12,593 nucleotides of DNA, taken from contig CAJFUS010000147.1 of assembly GCA_904420235.1 (NCBI GenBank), forward strand, positions 1 to 12,593, in the 5' to 3' direction. Positions within the stretch are counted from its first letter, which is position 1. Every line of letters begins with the position of its first letter. Positions 1 to 7,265 of this stretch are shown in pieces. The DNA comes from Candidatus Neoanaerotignum tabaqchaliae (GTDB lineage: Bacteria > Bacillota > Clostridia > Lachnospirales > Anaerotignaceae). A model generated the notes under the pieces. That model was not told where the DNA came from. It ran no database searches and saw only the letters and a program-made list of their open reading frames with translations. The position numbers were made by a program, and so were the translations under genes.

Positions 1-37
1 GTTTTATTTTATGGGCCTGAAAGGCCGTTGGTTATGA

Positions 38-60
38 GAGAATTTGCGAAGGAAATTCTC
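38..60. repeat. Perfect 8-bp stem hairpin
   Basis: GAGAATTT (38-45) and AAATTCTC (53-60) are perfect inverted repeats around a 7-base loop. It lies in the first copy of the direct repeat and is lost in the second, where the right arm has diverged. No T-run follows, so it is not an intrinsic terminator. A smaller hairpin with one G-U pair follows at 83-100 (AGTTCC / GGAGCT). Function unknown. Confidence 0.6.
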
Positions 61-107
61 GAATAAATAAAATAGAGCAAAAAGTTCCTTGTTTGGAGCT
101 GATTTAA

Positions 108-143
108 AAAATAAAACGGCAGTTCATGCTGCTGTTTTATTTT
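108..143 (+). terminator. Intrinsic terminator (for an upstream gene)
   Basis: The arms 108-122 and 129-143 form a 15-bp stem with one G-U pair around a 6-base loop (TTCATG). The core is CGGCAG / CTGCTG, flanked by A-rich and T-rich arms with the right arm ending in TTTTATTTT. This is the usual shape of an intrinsic terminator, possibly working in both directions. It presumably ends a gene lying left of the window. Confidence 0.7.
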
Positions 144-183
144 ATGGGCCTGAAAGGCCGTTGGTTATGAGAGAATTTACGAA

Positions 184-382
184 TAAAATTATTGAATGGA
201 ATATTATTAAAGTAAAGCGCATCATTTTGCCTCGCTTTTTGATACGCAGAAGTACATATGCAGGTTTTGAACCGCCTTATATAAGTTTTAAATTTTTTTC
301 AAAAAATTTCTGTTTGTAAATTTATAAATTTTAATTCTTCTTAAAAAATATGCATTATTTTGTAGTTTTTATTATTATTTCT
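184..382. other. AT-rich gap without a recognisable gene
   Basis: No ORF here has a ribosome binding site or protein-like composition. The stretch is strongly AT-rich. It contains two AT-only dyads: AAATTTTTT / AAAAAATTT at 290-309 (9-bp stem, 2-base loop) and the 14-bp palindrome AAATTTATAAATTT at 318-331. These may be weak terminators or curved DNA, but composition alone could produce them. Otherwise I see nothing in it. Confidence 0.5.
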
Positions 383-411
383 TAAAAAAATTAAATTTTA
401 TGTGATATAAT
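383..411 (+). promoter_or_regulatory. Likely sigma-A promoter of the GGDEF/EAL gene
   Basis: A consensus -10 TATAAT lies at 406-411 and is preceded by TG one base upstream (TGaTATAAT), an extended -10. A weak -35, TTAAAA, lies at 383-388, exactly 17 bp away. Transcription would start near 418, leaving an untranslated leader of about 138 nt. No -35 consensus is needed when the -10 is extended. This is the best promoter in the gap, but it is predicted by eye only. Confidence 0.5.
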
Positions 412-417
412 TATATG

Positions 418-555
418 TATAAATAATCGTTGCTTAACGCCGGTTTTAGACGTGAAGTTTAAATCAGCATATATTGGCCAAAGTTTATTGCGGCTGTTTT
501 ATTTATAAAACTAACTATATTTTTATGAATTGCCCAGATTAAAGGGGATTTAATT
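418..555 (+). promoter_or_regulatory. Long 5' leader with hairpins, class unknown
   Basis: The leader between the predicted start site and the ATG at 556 includes a 6-bp hairpin GTTTTA / TAAAAC (496-511) and a possible longer-range GCCG (439-442) / CGGC (491-494) pairing. It ends in the ribosome binding site AGGGG (543-547), 8 nt before the ATG. Since the gene handles c-di-GMP I looked for the conserved parts of c-di-GMP-I and -II riboswitches and did not see them. No anti-terminator arrangement is obvious. It may be an ordinary untranslated region. Confidence 0.3.
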
Positions 556-3500
556 ATGTTTAAGGATAGTATGTCTTCATCGTCAAAAAAATTGCAAATT
601 CAATTTGAGGAGCTTCAAAAACGGGCCTCAAAAGACTCTCTTTCGGGGCTTTTAAACCGTGAGACAGCAGAAACTTATATTAACAGCCGGCTTAAGCATA
701 TGTCGCCTGACGATGTGTGCGCCATGTTCATTATTGATTTGGACGGTTTTAAGCTTGTTAATGATACTTTGGGGCATAAGGCTGGGGACCAAGTTATAAA
801 ACAGGCCTCTGAAATACTGTCGAAAATTTTTAAAGCCTCCGACATTGTGGGACGCCTTGGCGGTGACGAGTTTGTGGGGTTTATGTCGGGGAATATTACC
901 GAAGAAAATGCAGCGGATATGGGAAGAAGCATTTGCCAAAATCTTCAAATAGCCCTTGGAAAAGATTCAGAGATTAATCTTACGGCCAGCGTTGGAATAT
1001 ACATGGCTTCGGGAAACAAGAATGATTTTGACACATTATATCAGTTCGCTGATATGGCTCTTTATAAAGTTAAAAAAAATGGCAAAAACGGATTTCGGTT
1101 AAATGCCGGGGAAGGAAGCAAAAACAGAACCGATGTTTTTGTGCCGGTTAACGCAATTCCACTTACAGGGCTTTTGGAGTATATGGACAGCGGCGTTGCC
1201 CTGCTTGAGCTTGGTTCCATAATGCGTGTTATATATGTAAGCCCCAGCTTTTGCCATATGATTGGTGTTGAGCCAAATGATTACTCAATTCCAAAGCCTA
1301 TTTCTGAATTTATTCATCCGGACGATATTGCGGGCCTTAAACAAGCGCTTTTGGAAGGCCTTGAAAAGGGTAAGGTTGTTGAACATGCCCACCGAATATT
1401 AATAAATAATGGAAAATGGGCTTGGTGGCATATAAAAGCCGTTAAAATTGAATATAACAATCCAAATCCGGTTATGCTTGTTACTTCAATGGATATATCA
1501 GAGTTTAAGGAAAATGAGCTTAGGCTAAAGGAAAAGAACGAGCGCCTTCAAACGGCCTTTGAGCAGACCACCCAAATAATTTGGGAAGTTGATATTGAAA
1601 ACAAAACCATTGATATTTACGAAAACGGCAAATTCAGCTGTCCGGAAATATCCGGAGCCGATTTTCCGGAATTTATTATATCCAACGGCTATATACATTC
1701 CGATTCGGTTCCAAGATTTAAAGAGTTTGCCGGGGAGCTTTTAAATGGCAAAATTCAGGATTGCGGAAATTTTATTGTAAAATATAATAATACCGATTGT
1801 TATGGCTGGGCGGCATTATCATACCGTATGCTTTTTGATTGCGATGGACACGCCGTTAAGGCCGTTGGCGTTATAGAAAATCTGCCTCAAAACTTATTAA
1901 GTGATGAAACTAAATTGTCACAAAAACATATTTTTCATGAAACTATCGCTGCTGACTTAATTATGGGCTTAAGGGGCAATCTTACAAAAAATACAATAAA
2001 AGAACTGTGGCTTGAAGGCAGAAACGCAGGGATGGGGCCGGAATTTAAAAGCTGCTCAGACTTGTTGGAAAGTGAAAAATCCAAGCTGTTTTTTAAAGAT
2101 GATGAGAAAAACATGGCCGAATTTTTCAGCAGAGACTTGCTTATTGAAAGCTTTAATAACGGACGGCTGTGGCTGTCTAATGAGTATAGAAGGGTTGACG
2201 GCGCCGGCAACATAAAATGGGTTTTATACGTTATAAACTTAACTGAGGACCCAGCTACACAGGACATATGTATATTCGCGTATATAGGCGAGATTGAGCG
2301 GCGAAAAAAATTGGAGCTGGGGATTCCTTCTGGAAATATAGTGCGCGACAAATTTACCGGTCTGTATGATTATTCCACTATGAAGGAAATGACGGAGACT
2401 GTTATGATTAAAGAGCCGTCTTTAAGCTGCGCATTTGTTATGCTTTATGTGGGAGGATTATCTAAGCTTTATTCAAAAGATTTGAATTTTATAAACAAAA
2501 GCATGTTTTATATAACCTCGGCGCTTAGTGTTTCCCTCGGCTTAAACTGTATAATGGGACGATACAGCAATGACAAAATTGTGATATTTTTTCCTTACGC
2601 TAATTCAAAAACAGATTTAAGAAACAAAATAGAAATGTCGTTTTCTTTTGCCCGTTTAGCGCTTTCTAATTCCATTAATATGGATTCTTTAAGATTTGTT
2701 GCGGGAGCTGTGTGGGGCGGTGAAAAAAACTTAAGTTATAACTCTATAATCAGCAAAGCGGAACATGTATGTGAGCTTTGGCATAATGCCGCCGTTGATA
2801 CCATAGCCTTTTCGCAGGATGACGATGACAATGAATGGACTAAAATGCAAAAAAGCGAAAATGACGATAAAATATGCGTCCATATAGAAGAAATGCGCCG
2901 GCCTTTGTCTGAAAGCGAGAAAGATGTAGCTTTTAATTGTGTATCCGCAATGCTTGACTCAGACTCGCTGGAAGCGTCGATTAACTCGGTTTTAAGCTAC
3001 ATAGGCTTATACTATAAGGCCGACAGGGTTTATGTGCTTATGCTTTCCGAAACCGGCGATGTGGTTACAATGACATATGAATGGACCAACAGCAAAAAGC
3101 ACAGCATAAAAAAGGCGGTTTCTGGCACGCCGGTAAATAGGTTTCCTTTGCTTAAGCGGTGTATGGAGGAGTCGGCTCCAGTATTTTTAACAAGAAAAAG
3201 CGAGGCTTCCGACGGCATTGGCATAAAAGGCGAAATATGGCATTTTACGTCTTTGCCTCTTATAGAAAACGGCGCTGTTAAAGGCTTTCTTTGCATAGAA
3301 AACTCAAAGGAACATCCTGCTGACGCAGCCTTGTTCAGCACCCTTATACCGCATATCATAAAGGAGCAGAAACGTTTTCACAGAAAATTATCTGCTTTAG
3401 GCGATGAGAATAAATCAGTTTTAACTCAAATGCCTAATCTGCGTTCATATATGGAGGTTATACACTATTTCAATTCCAATTTATACAGTTCTCTTGGAGC

Positions 3501-4650
3501 GGTTTGTGTAGATGTGCCGGATTTATCCTCCATAAACAGCAGTCTTGGCTTTGATTATGGAACGAGGCTTTTGCTTTATGTATCTAAAACCGCCGCCGAT
3601 ATATTTGGAAATACATTTTTGTTCCGCACATGGGATGCCGAGTTTGTGGCACTGAGTCCAAATACAACTCGGCAGGTGTTTATCGGAAAATGTGCCCGGC
3701 TTAGAACAAATCTTCAAAGACGCTATCCTAAAGAGGTTAGAATAGGAAGTACATGGTCCGGAGGAGTGTTCAGCGGCAAAGACCTTGTAAGCCAGGCACG
3801 CTTAATTATGAAATGCCAAAGGACAAACAGCTTGGAGGACAGGAATATTTTACCGGCGTCTGCCAGCAGCTTTCCAAGTGTTGCCGAGGCCGCCAAAGCG
3901 GGAAGACTTACTGTATTTTTTCAGCCTAAGGTGAACATGAAAACAGGAAAGTTGTTTGGCGCAGAGGCGCTTGTGAGGGGCTTTGACGAGAATGGCAACA
4001 TGATTCCCACATCAATGTTTATTGATGAACTTGAGAAAAACGGACAAATAAGGGAACTTGATATGTATGTGCTTGACCGCACGATGTATATTATGGACAA
4101 GTGGCGGGACATGGGCTTTAGAAAGTTTAAAGTTTCTGTTAATATCTCAAGGGTAACGCTTTTCAGTCCGTCGGCTTTGGCGTCTGTTTTGGCCATTCAA
4201 AGCAGGTATCCGCTTCTTTCGTCAGACGTGCTTGAGTTTGAGATTACGGAAAGCGCCGGAAATGTTGAAAGCTGCACATTAAACGGCATTTTGGATAAAT
4301 TCAGGGAATTTGGGATTGAGTTTGGCCTTGACGATTTTGGCTCTCAATACGCCAACATATCAACGTTTACAAATGTTAAGTTTGACACAGTTAAACTGGA
4401 CAGAAGCCTTATAGCCGAAGTGGCAAGCAATGAAATGAACAGGGATTTGGTTAAAGATATAGTGGAGATATGCAATTCTCACGGTGTGACTTGTGTGGCT
4501 GAGGGCGTTGAGACAAAGGCACAGGAAGAGACCCTTATCGAAATTGGTTGTTTGTATGCCCAGGGTTATTTTTATGACAGACCCATGCCGGCTAAAAAAT
4601 TTGAGCATAAATATTTGGAAAATTTTGAAGGTGGTTTAGAATATTATTGA
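556..4650 (+). CDS. GGDEF-PAS-GAF-EAL c-di-GMP enzyme
   Basis: A 1364-residue protein predicted both to make and to break cyclic-di-GMP. The N-terminal GGDEF domain (about 25-185) has the metal-binding DLDGF stretch (61-65) and intact GGDEF at 102-106; the usual RxxD inhibitory site reads KASD (93-96). PAS or PAS-like domains follow (about 205-322, 325-447 and, less clearly, 455-600). Next come a decayed GGDEF (about 596-752, SNDKI at 671-675), a GAF domain (about 786-940) and a second decayed GGDEF (about 950-1095, WDAEF at 1026-1030). The C-terminal EAL domain (about 1110-1350) keeps EAL 1137-1139, N1196, E1229, D1259-D1260, K1280, E1316 and Q1336, so phosphodiesterase activity is likely. 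There is no signal peptide or membrane segment, so it should be cytosolic and sense through PAS/GAF. The start at 556 has AGGGG 8 nt upstream. It is followed 13 nt later by the CheB-CheR gene. Substrates and motifs are known for the families; the net direction of activity is unknown. Confidence 0.93.
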   Translation: MFKDSMSSSSKKLQIQFEELQKRASKDSLSGLLNRETAETYINSRLKHMSPDDVCAMFIIDLDGFKLVNDTLGHKAGDQVIKQASEILSKIFKASDIVGRLGGDEFVGFMSGNITEENAADMGRSICQNLQIALGKDSEINLTASVGIYMASGNKNDFDTLYQFADMALYKVKKNGKNGFRLNAGEGSKNRTDVFVPVNAIPLTGLLEYMDSGVALLELGSIMRVIYVSPSFCHMIGVEPNDYSIPKPISEFIHPDDIAGLKQALLEGLEKGKVVEHAHRILINNGKWAWWHIKAVKIEYNNPNPVMLVTSMDISEFKENELRLKEKNERLQTAFEQTTQIIWEVDIENKTIDIYENGKFSCPEISGADFPEFIISNGYIHSDSVPRFKEFAGELLNGKIQDCGNFIVKYNNTDCYGWAALSYRMLFDCDGHAVKAVGVIENLPQNLLSDETKLSQKHIFHETIAADLIMGLRGNLTKNTIKELWLEGRNAGMGPEFKSCSDLLESEKSKLFFKDDEKNMAEFFSRDLLIESFNNGRLWLSNEYRRVDGAGNIKWVLYVINLTEDPATQDICIFAYIGEIERRKKLELGIPSGNIVRDKFTGLYDYSTMKEMTETVMIKEPSLSCAFVMLYVGGLSKLYSKDLNFINKSMFYITSALSVSLGLNCIMGRYSNDKIVIFFPYANSKTDLRNKIEMSFSFARLALSNSINMDSLRFVAGAVWGGEKNLSYNSIISKAEHVCELWHNAAVDTIAFSQDDDDNEWTKMQKSENDDKICVHIEEMRRPLSESEKDVAFNCVSAMLDSDSLEASINSVLSYIGLYYKADRVYVLMLSETGDVVTMTYEWTNSKKHSIKKAVSGTPVNRFPLLKRCMEESAPVFLTRKSEASDGIGIKGEIWHFTSLPLIENGAVKGFLCIENSKEHPADAALFSTLIPHIIKEQKRFHRKLSALGDENKSVLTQMPNLRSYMEVIHYFNSNLYSSLGAVCVDVPDLSSINSSLGFDYGTRLLLYVSKTAADIFGNTFLFRTWDAEFVALSPNTTRQVFIGKCARLRTNLQRRYPKEVRIGSTWSGGVFSGKDLVSQARLIMKCQRTNSLEDRNILPASASSFPSVAEAAKAGRLTVFFQPKVNMKTGKLFGAEALVRGFDENGNMIPTSMFIDELEKNGQIRELDMYVLDRTMYIMDKWRDMGFRKFKVSVNISRVTLFSPSALASVLAIQSRYPLLSSDVLEFEITESAGNVESCTLNGILDKFREFGIEFGLDDFGSQYANISTFTNVKFDTVKLDRSLIAEVASNEMNRDLVKDIVEICNSHGVTCVAEGVETKAQEETLIEIGCLYAQGYFYDRPMPAKKFEHKYLENFEGGLEYY

Positions 4651-4663
4651 GGAGGTTTGTGTA

Positions 4664-7222
4664 ATGAGTGAGATTAATAGCGGCAATTTAAAACAAAAAG
4701 GATTAACCGAAGATGCGCCGCTTATTATAGGAATAGGCGCTTCAGCCGGAGGCTTGGAAGCTCTTCAGCAGTTTTTCAGCTGTATGCCAAGCAACAGCGG
4801 GTTCAGCTTCGTTGTTGTTCAGCACCTTTCACCAGATTACAAAAGCCTTATGGCGGATATTTTGGGAAAATATACAGATATGCAGGTGATACAGGTTTTA
4901 AGCGATACAGAGGTTATGCCGAATACGGTTTATCTTATACCGCCTAAAAAATATATGACGTTGAAAAAAGGTATCCTTGTATTGTCCGACTATGCTTCAG
5001 GAACATTAAATCACCCAATAGACATATTTTTCGAGTCTTTGGCCAACGAGAAGAAAGAACACGCCATTGTGGCCGTTCTTTCAGGAACCGGTTCGGATGG
5101 AACAAACGGTATTAAAGTTATAAAAGAAAGAGGCGGACTTGTAATAGCTCAAGACCCGGAAACGGCCAAGTTTGACGGAATGCCAAAAAGCGTTATAAAA
5201 ACCGGTTTGTCGGACTTTGTGCTGTCGCCTGAGGAGATAGCCGATGAGATACTTAATTTTTCAAAGGCCCCGGCGCTTATACAGTCCCACAAAAACGGCG
5301 GACTTTTTTCTGACGAAGAGGAAACGTTTTCGGAAGAGGAAACCATTTCGCATATATACACCATTTTGAAAAACGCCAGCGGAATTGATTTTACATACTA
5401 TAAGCGCTCTACGGTGCTGCGACGCATTGAGAGAAGAATGGTTGTTACCCACAGCTCAAGCCTGGCGGAGTTTGCCCATATGCTGGGGGATAATCCTGAT
5501 GAGGCCAATGTACTTATAAAAGAAATACTTATAGGTGTTACAAACTTTTTCAGGGACCCGCCGTTTTTTGAGAAGCTGAAGTATAACGCCATTTATAAAA
5601 TATTGGAGCGGGCCAATGAAAATGAACCCATACGCGTGTGGAGCGCAGGCTGTTCAACGGGAGAGGAGGCATATTCCATAGCCATATTATTCCAAGAAGC
5701 CATGGAAGAGCTTCAGCTTAAGCGCGACGTTAAAATATTCGCCACCGATGTTGACAGCAGAGCCGTTGAGCAGGCAGGGAAAGGCGTTTTTTCGGAAAAT
5801 ATTATTGACGACGTTTCTGCGGAGCGTTTGGCAAGATTTTTTGTTAAACAAAACGACCAATATCAAATATCAAAAGACATAAGGCGAATGATTATTTTTG
5901 CCACACACAACATGTTTTCCGATCCGCCGTTTGGAAAGCTCGATTTAATAAGCTGCCGTAATGTTATGATTTATTTTCAGCCGGTAATGCGCAGGGGGCT
6001 TTTTGCTATTTTCCACTCGGCCCTAAAAAACAACGGCTTTTTGTTCCTTGGCAAAAGCGAGACGGCCGGAGAGTATGTAAGTCTTTTTAAACCGGTGTGC
6101 GGAGCCGAGAAAATATATATACATAAGGGTGAAGGAAAGGTTGAGGATTTAACTCCGCCAACATTTAATATACCAAATATCCGCACCATATCTTTAAATG
6201 ACTCCAGCGCCGCCGTTGGACAGATGAGCGATGACAAATCGGAAAATATATACACAAAATTCCTTGAGGCTTTTCTTCCGGCCTCCGTTGTGGTTGACGA
6301 GAACGATACGGTTATTCACTTTTTCGGCAACTATTCGGACTATCTTACAATAGCCCCCGGGAAAGCCACACTCAATCTTTTCAGCATGATTAACAAAGAC
6401 TTAAAATTGGCAGCCTCAACGGCTTTAAGCCGCTGCCGTTTAGAGCACTCACCTGTTACATATACGGGAATTACCGTAGACTGCCCATCGGGACGCAAAA
6501 CTGTTAATCTTATGGTGCAGCAGATACCTGGACTTAATTCCGACAGCGGAGAGCTTTTGGCGGTTCTGTTTTTAGAGAACAAAACATTTGATGTTGGCGG
6601 AATTACCGAAAAATATGACATTGACGCCACAGCGGCCCAGCGTATAGCCGACTTGGAAAGGGAATTTCAGGTGTCTCAGAACGATTTGCGCTCTACAATA
6701 CAGCGGCTTGAAACCGTAAACGGCGAGCTTCAGGCGGCCAATGAGGAGCTTTTAACCGCCAACGAGGAGCTTCAAAGCTCAACAGAAGAGCTTCAGTCGG
6801 TAAACGAGGAGCTTTATACGGTTAACACCGAGCACCAGCTTAAGCTTGACGAGCTTACAATGATGACAAACGACCTGTCAAACTTCCTTTCGTCAACAAT
6901 GATAGGCATATTGTTTGTTGACAGCAACCTTAACATCAGAAAGTTTACGGAGTATGTAGGCAGGGAATTTCAGCTTATGGAACATGACATCGGCAGACCG
7001 ATACAAATTTTCGCCCACAGTTTTCCCGACGAGAAAATTGAAAGCGACGCCAAAAAGGTTTTAAAAGACCTTACATCAATAGACAGAGAGGTTACGGCCA
7101 CAAACGGACGCTTTTACACACTGCGCATAGCCCCTTACCGCACAACAGAAAACAGTATACGGGGCCTTGTTATAACCATAATAGACAGCCTTGGCGGAGA
7201 CAGCCGTAATAAAAAACAATAA
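4664..7222 (+). CDS. CheB-CheR-PAS fusion protein
   Basis: An 852-residue fusion. The N-terminal CheB-type methylesterase domain (about 18-205) has the Ser-His-Asp triad: S27 in GASAGG, H54 in QHLS and D145 in SGTGSDGT. There is no phospho-receiver domain in front of it, as is normal for this fusion family. A CheR-type methyltransferase follows (about 225-495), with the SAM loop GCSTGEE (329-335) and CRNVMIYF (431-438). A PAS-like region (about 525-645), a long coiled coil (about 650-743) with repeated NEEL-type heptads, and a final PAS domain (about 745-840) complete it. Some relatives continue into a histidine kinase or GGDEF domain; this one stops after the PAS, so it has no output enzyme of its own. 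AGGAGG (4650-4655) overlaps the stop of the upstream gene and lies 8 nt before the ATG. In chemotaxis these enzymes set glutamate methylation of receptors; no receptor or CheA is in the window, so the substrate here is unknown. Confidence 0.92.
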   Translation: MSEINSGNLKQKGLTEDAPLIIGIGASAGGLEALQQFFSCMPSNSGFSFVVVQHLSPDYKSLMADILGKYTDMQVIQVLSDTEVMPNTVYLIPPKKYMTLKKGILVLSDYASGTLNHPIDIFFESLANEKKEHAIVAVLSGTGSDGTNGIKVIKERGGLVIAQDPETAKFDGMPKSVIKTGLSDFVLSPEEIADEILNFSKAPALIQSHKNGGLFSDEEETFSEEETISHIYTILKNASGIDFTYYKRSTVLRRIERRMVVTHSSSLAEFAHMLGDNPDEANVLIKEILIGVTNFFRDPPFFEKLKYNAIYKILERANENEPIRVWSAGCSTGEEAYSIAILFQEAMEELQLKRDVKIFATDVDSRAVEQAGKGVFSENIIDDVSAERLARFFVKQNDQYQISKDIRRMIIFATHNMFSDPPFGKLDLISCRNVMIYFQPVMRRGLFAIFHSALKNNGFLFLGKSETAGEYVSLFKPVCGAEKIYIHKGEGKVEDLTPPTFNIPNIRTISLNDSSAAVGQMSDDKSENIYTKFLEAFLPASVVVDENDTVIHFFGNYSDYLTIAPGKATLNLFSMINKDLKLAASTALSRCRLEHSPVTYTGITVDCPSGRKTVNLMVQQIPGLNSDSGELLAVLFLENKTFDVGGITEKYDIDATAAQRIADLEREFQVSQNDLRSTIQRLETVNGELQAANEELLTANEELQSSTEELQSVNEELYTVNTEHQLKLDELTMMTNDLSNFLSSTMIGILFVDSNLNIRKFTEYVGREFQLMEHDIGRPIQIFAHSFPDEKIESDAKKVLKDLTSIDREVTATNGRFYTLRIAPYRTTENSIRGLVITIIDSLGGDSRNKKQ

Positions 7223-7265
7223 CCGGTTTGTGCCCTGTGCGAAATTGCTTAAATGAGATGATATT

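Larger units (their letters stand above)
1..183. repeat. 50-bp direct repeat, 133-bp spacing
   Basis: Bases 1-50 and 134-183 are identical except at one position (G46 against A179). Weaker similarity continues for about 14 more bases in each copy. The first copy starts at the window edge, so the repeat may reach further left. Each copy begins with GTTTTATTTTA, which in the second copy is the right arm of the terminator at 108-143; the first copy is probably the end of a similar terminator just outside the window. Each copy also contains the small dyad GGCC-TGAAA-GGCC. No terminal inverted repeats or transposase were seen, so a local duplication is likelier than an insertion sequence. Confidence 0.8.

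Noticed and set aside
1..183. CRISPR array or integron attC sites
   Set aside because: There are only two copies at a 133-bp period, with terminator arms inside and no constant repeat/spacer lengths. No cas or integrase gene is present, and the attC core GTTRRRY is not formed.
89..319. A 76-codon + strand ORF over the repeat region
   Set aside because: It runs through the terminator at 108-143 and the repeat, has no ribosome binding site, and becomes AT-driven low-complexity sequence (Phe/Lys-rich) at the end.
418..555. c-di-GMP riboswitch in the leader
   Set aside because: The conserved motifs of c-di-GMP-I and c-di-GMP-II aptamers were not seen.
1935..2351. A long minus-strand ORF within the c-di-GMP gene (and similar ones inside the other genes)
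   Set aside because: These lie opposite confident coding sequence with intact motifs, have no ribosome site and match no recognised family; they are by-products of the codon use on the + strand.
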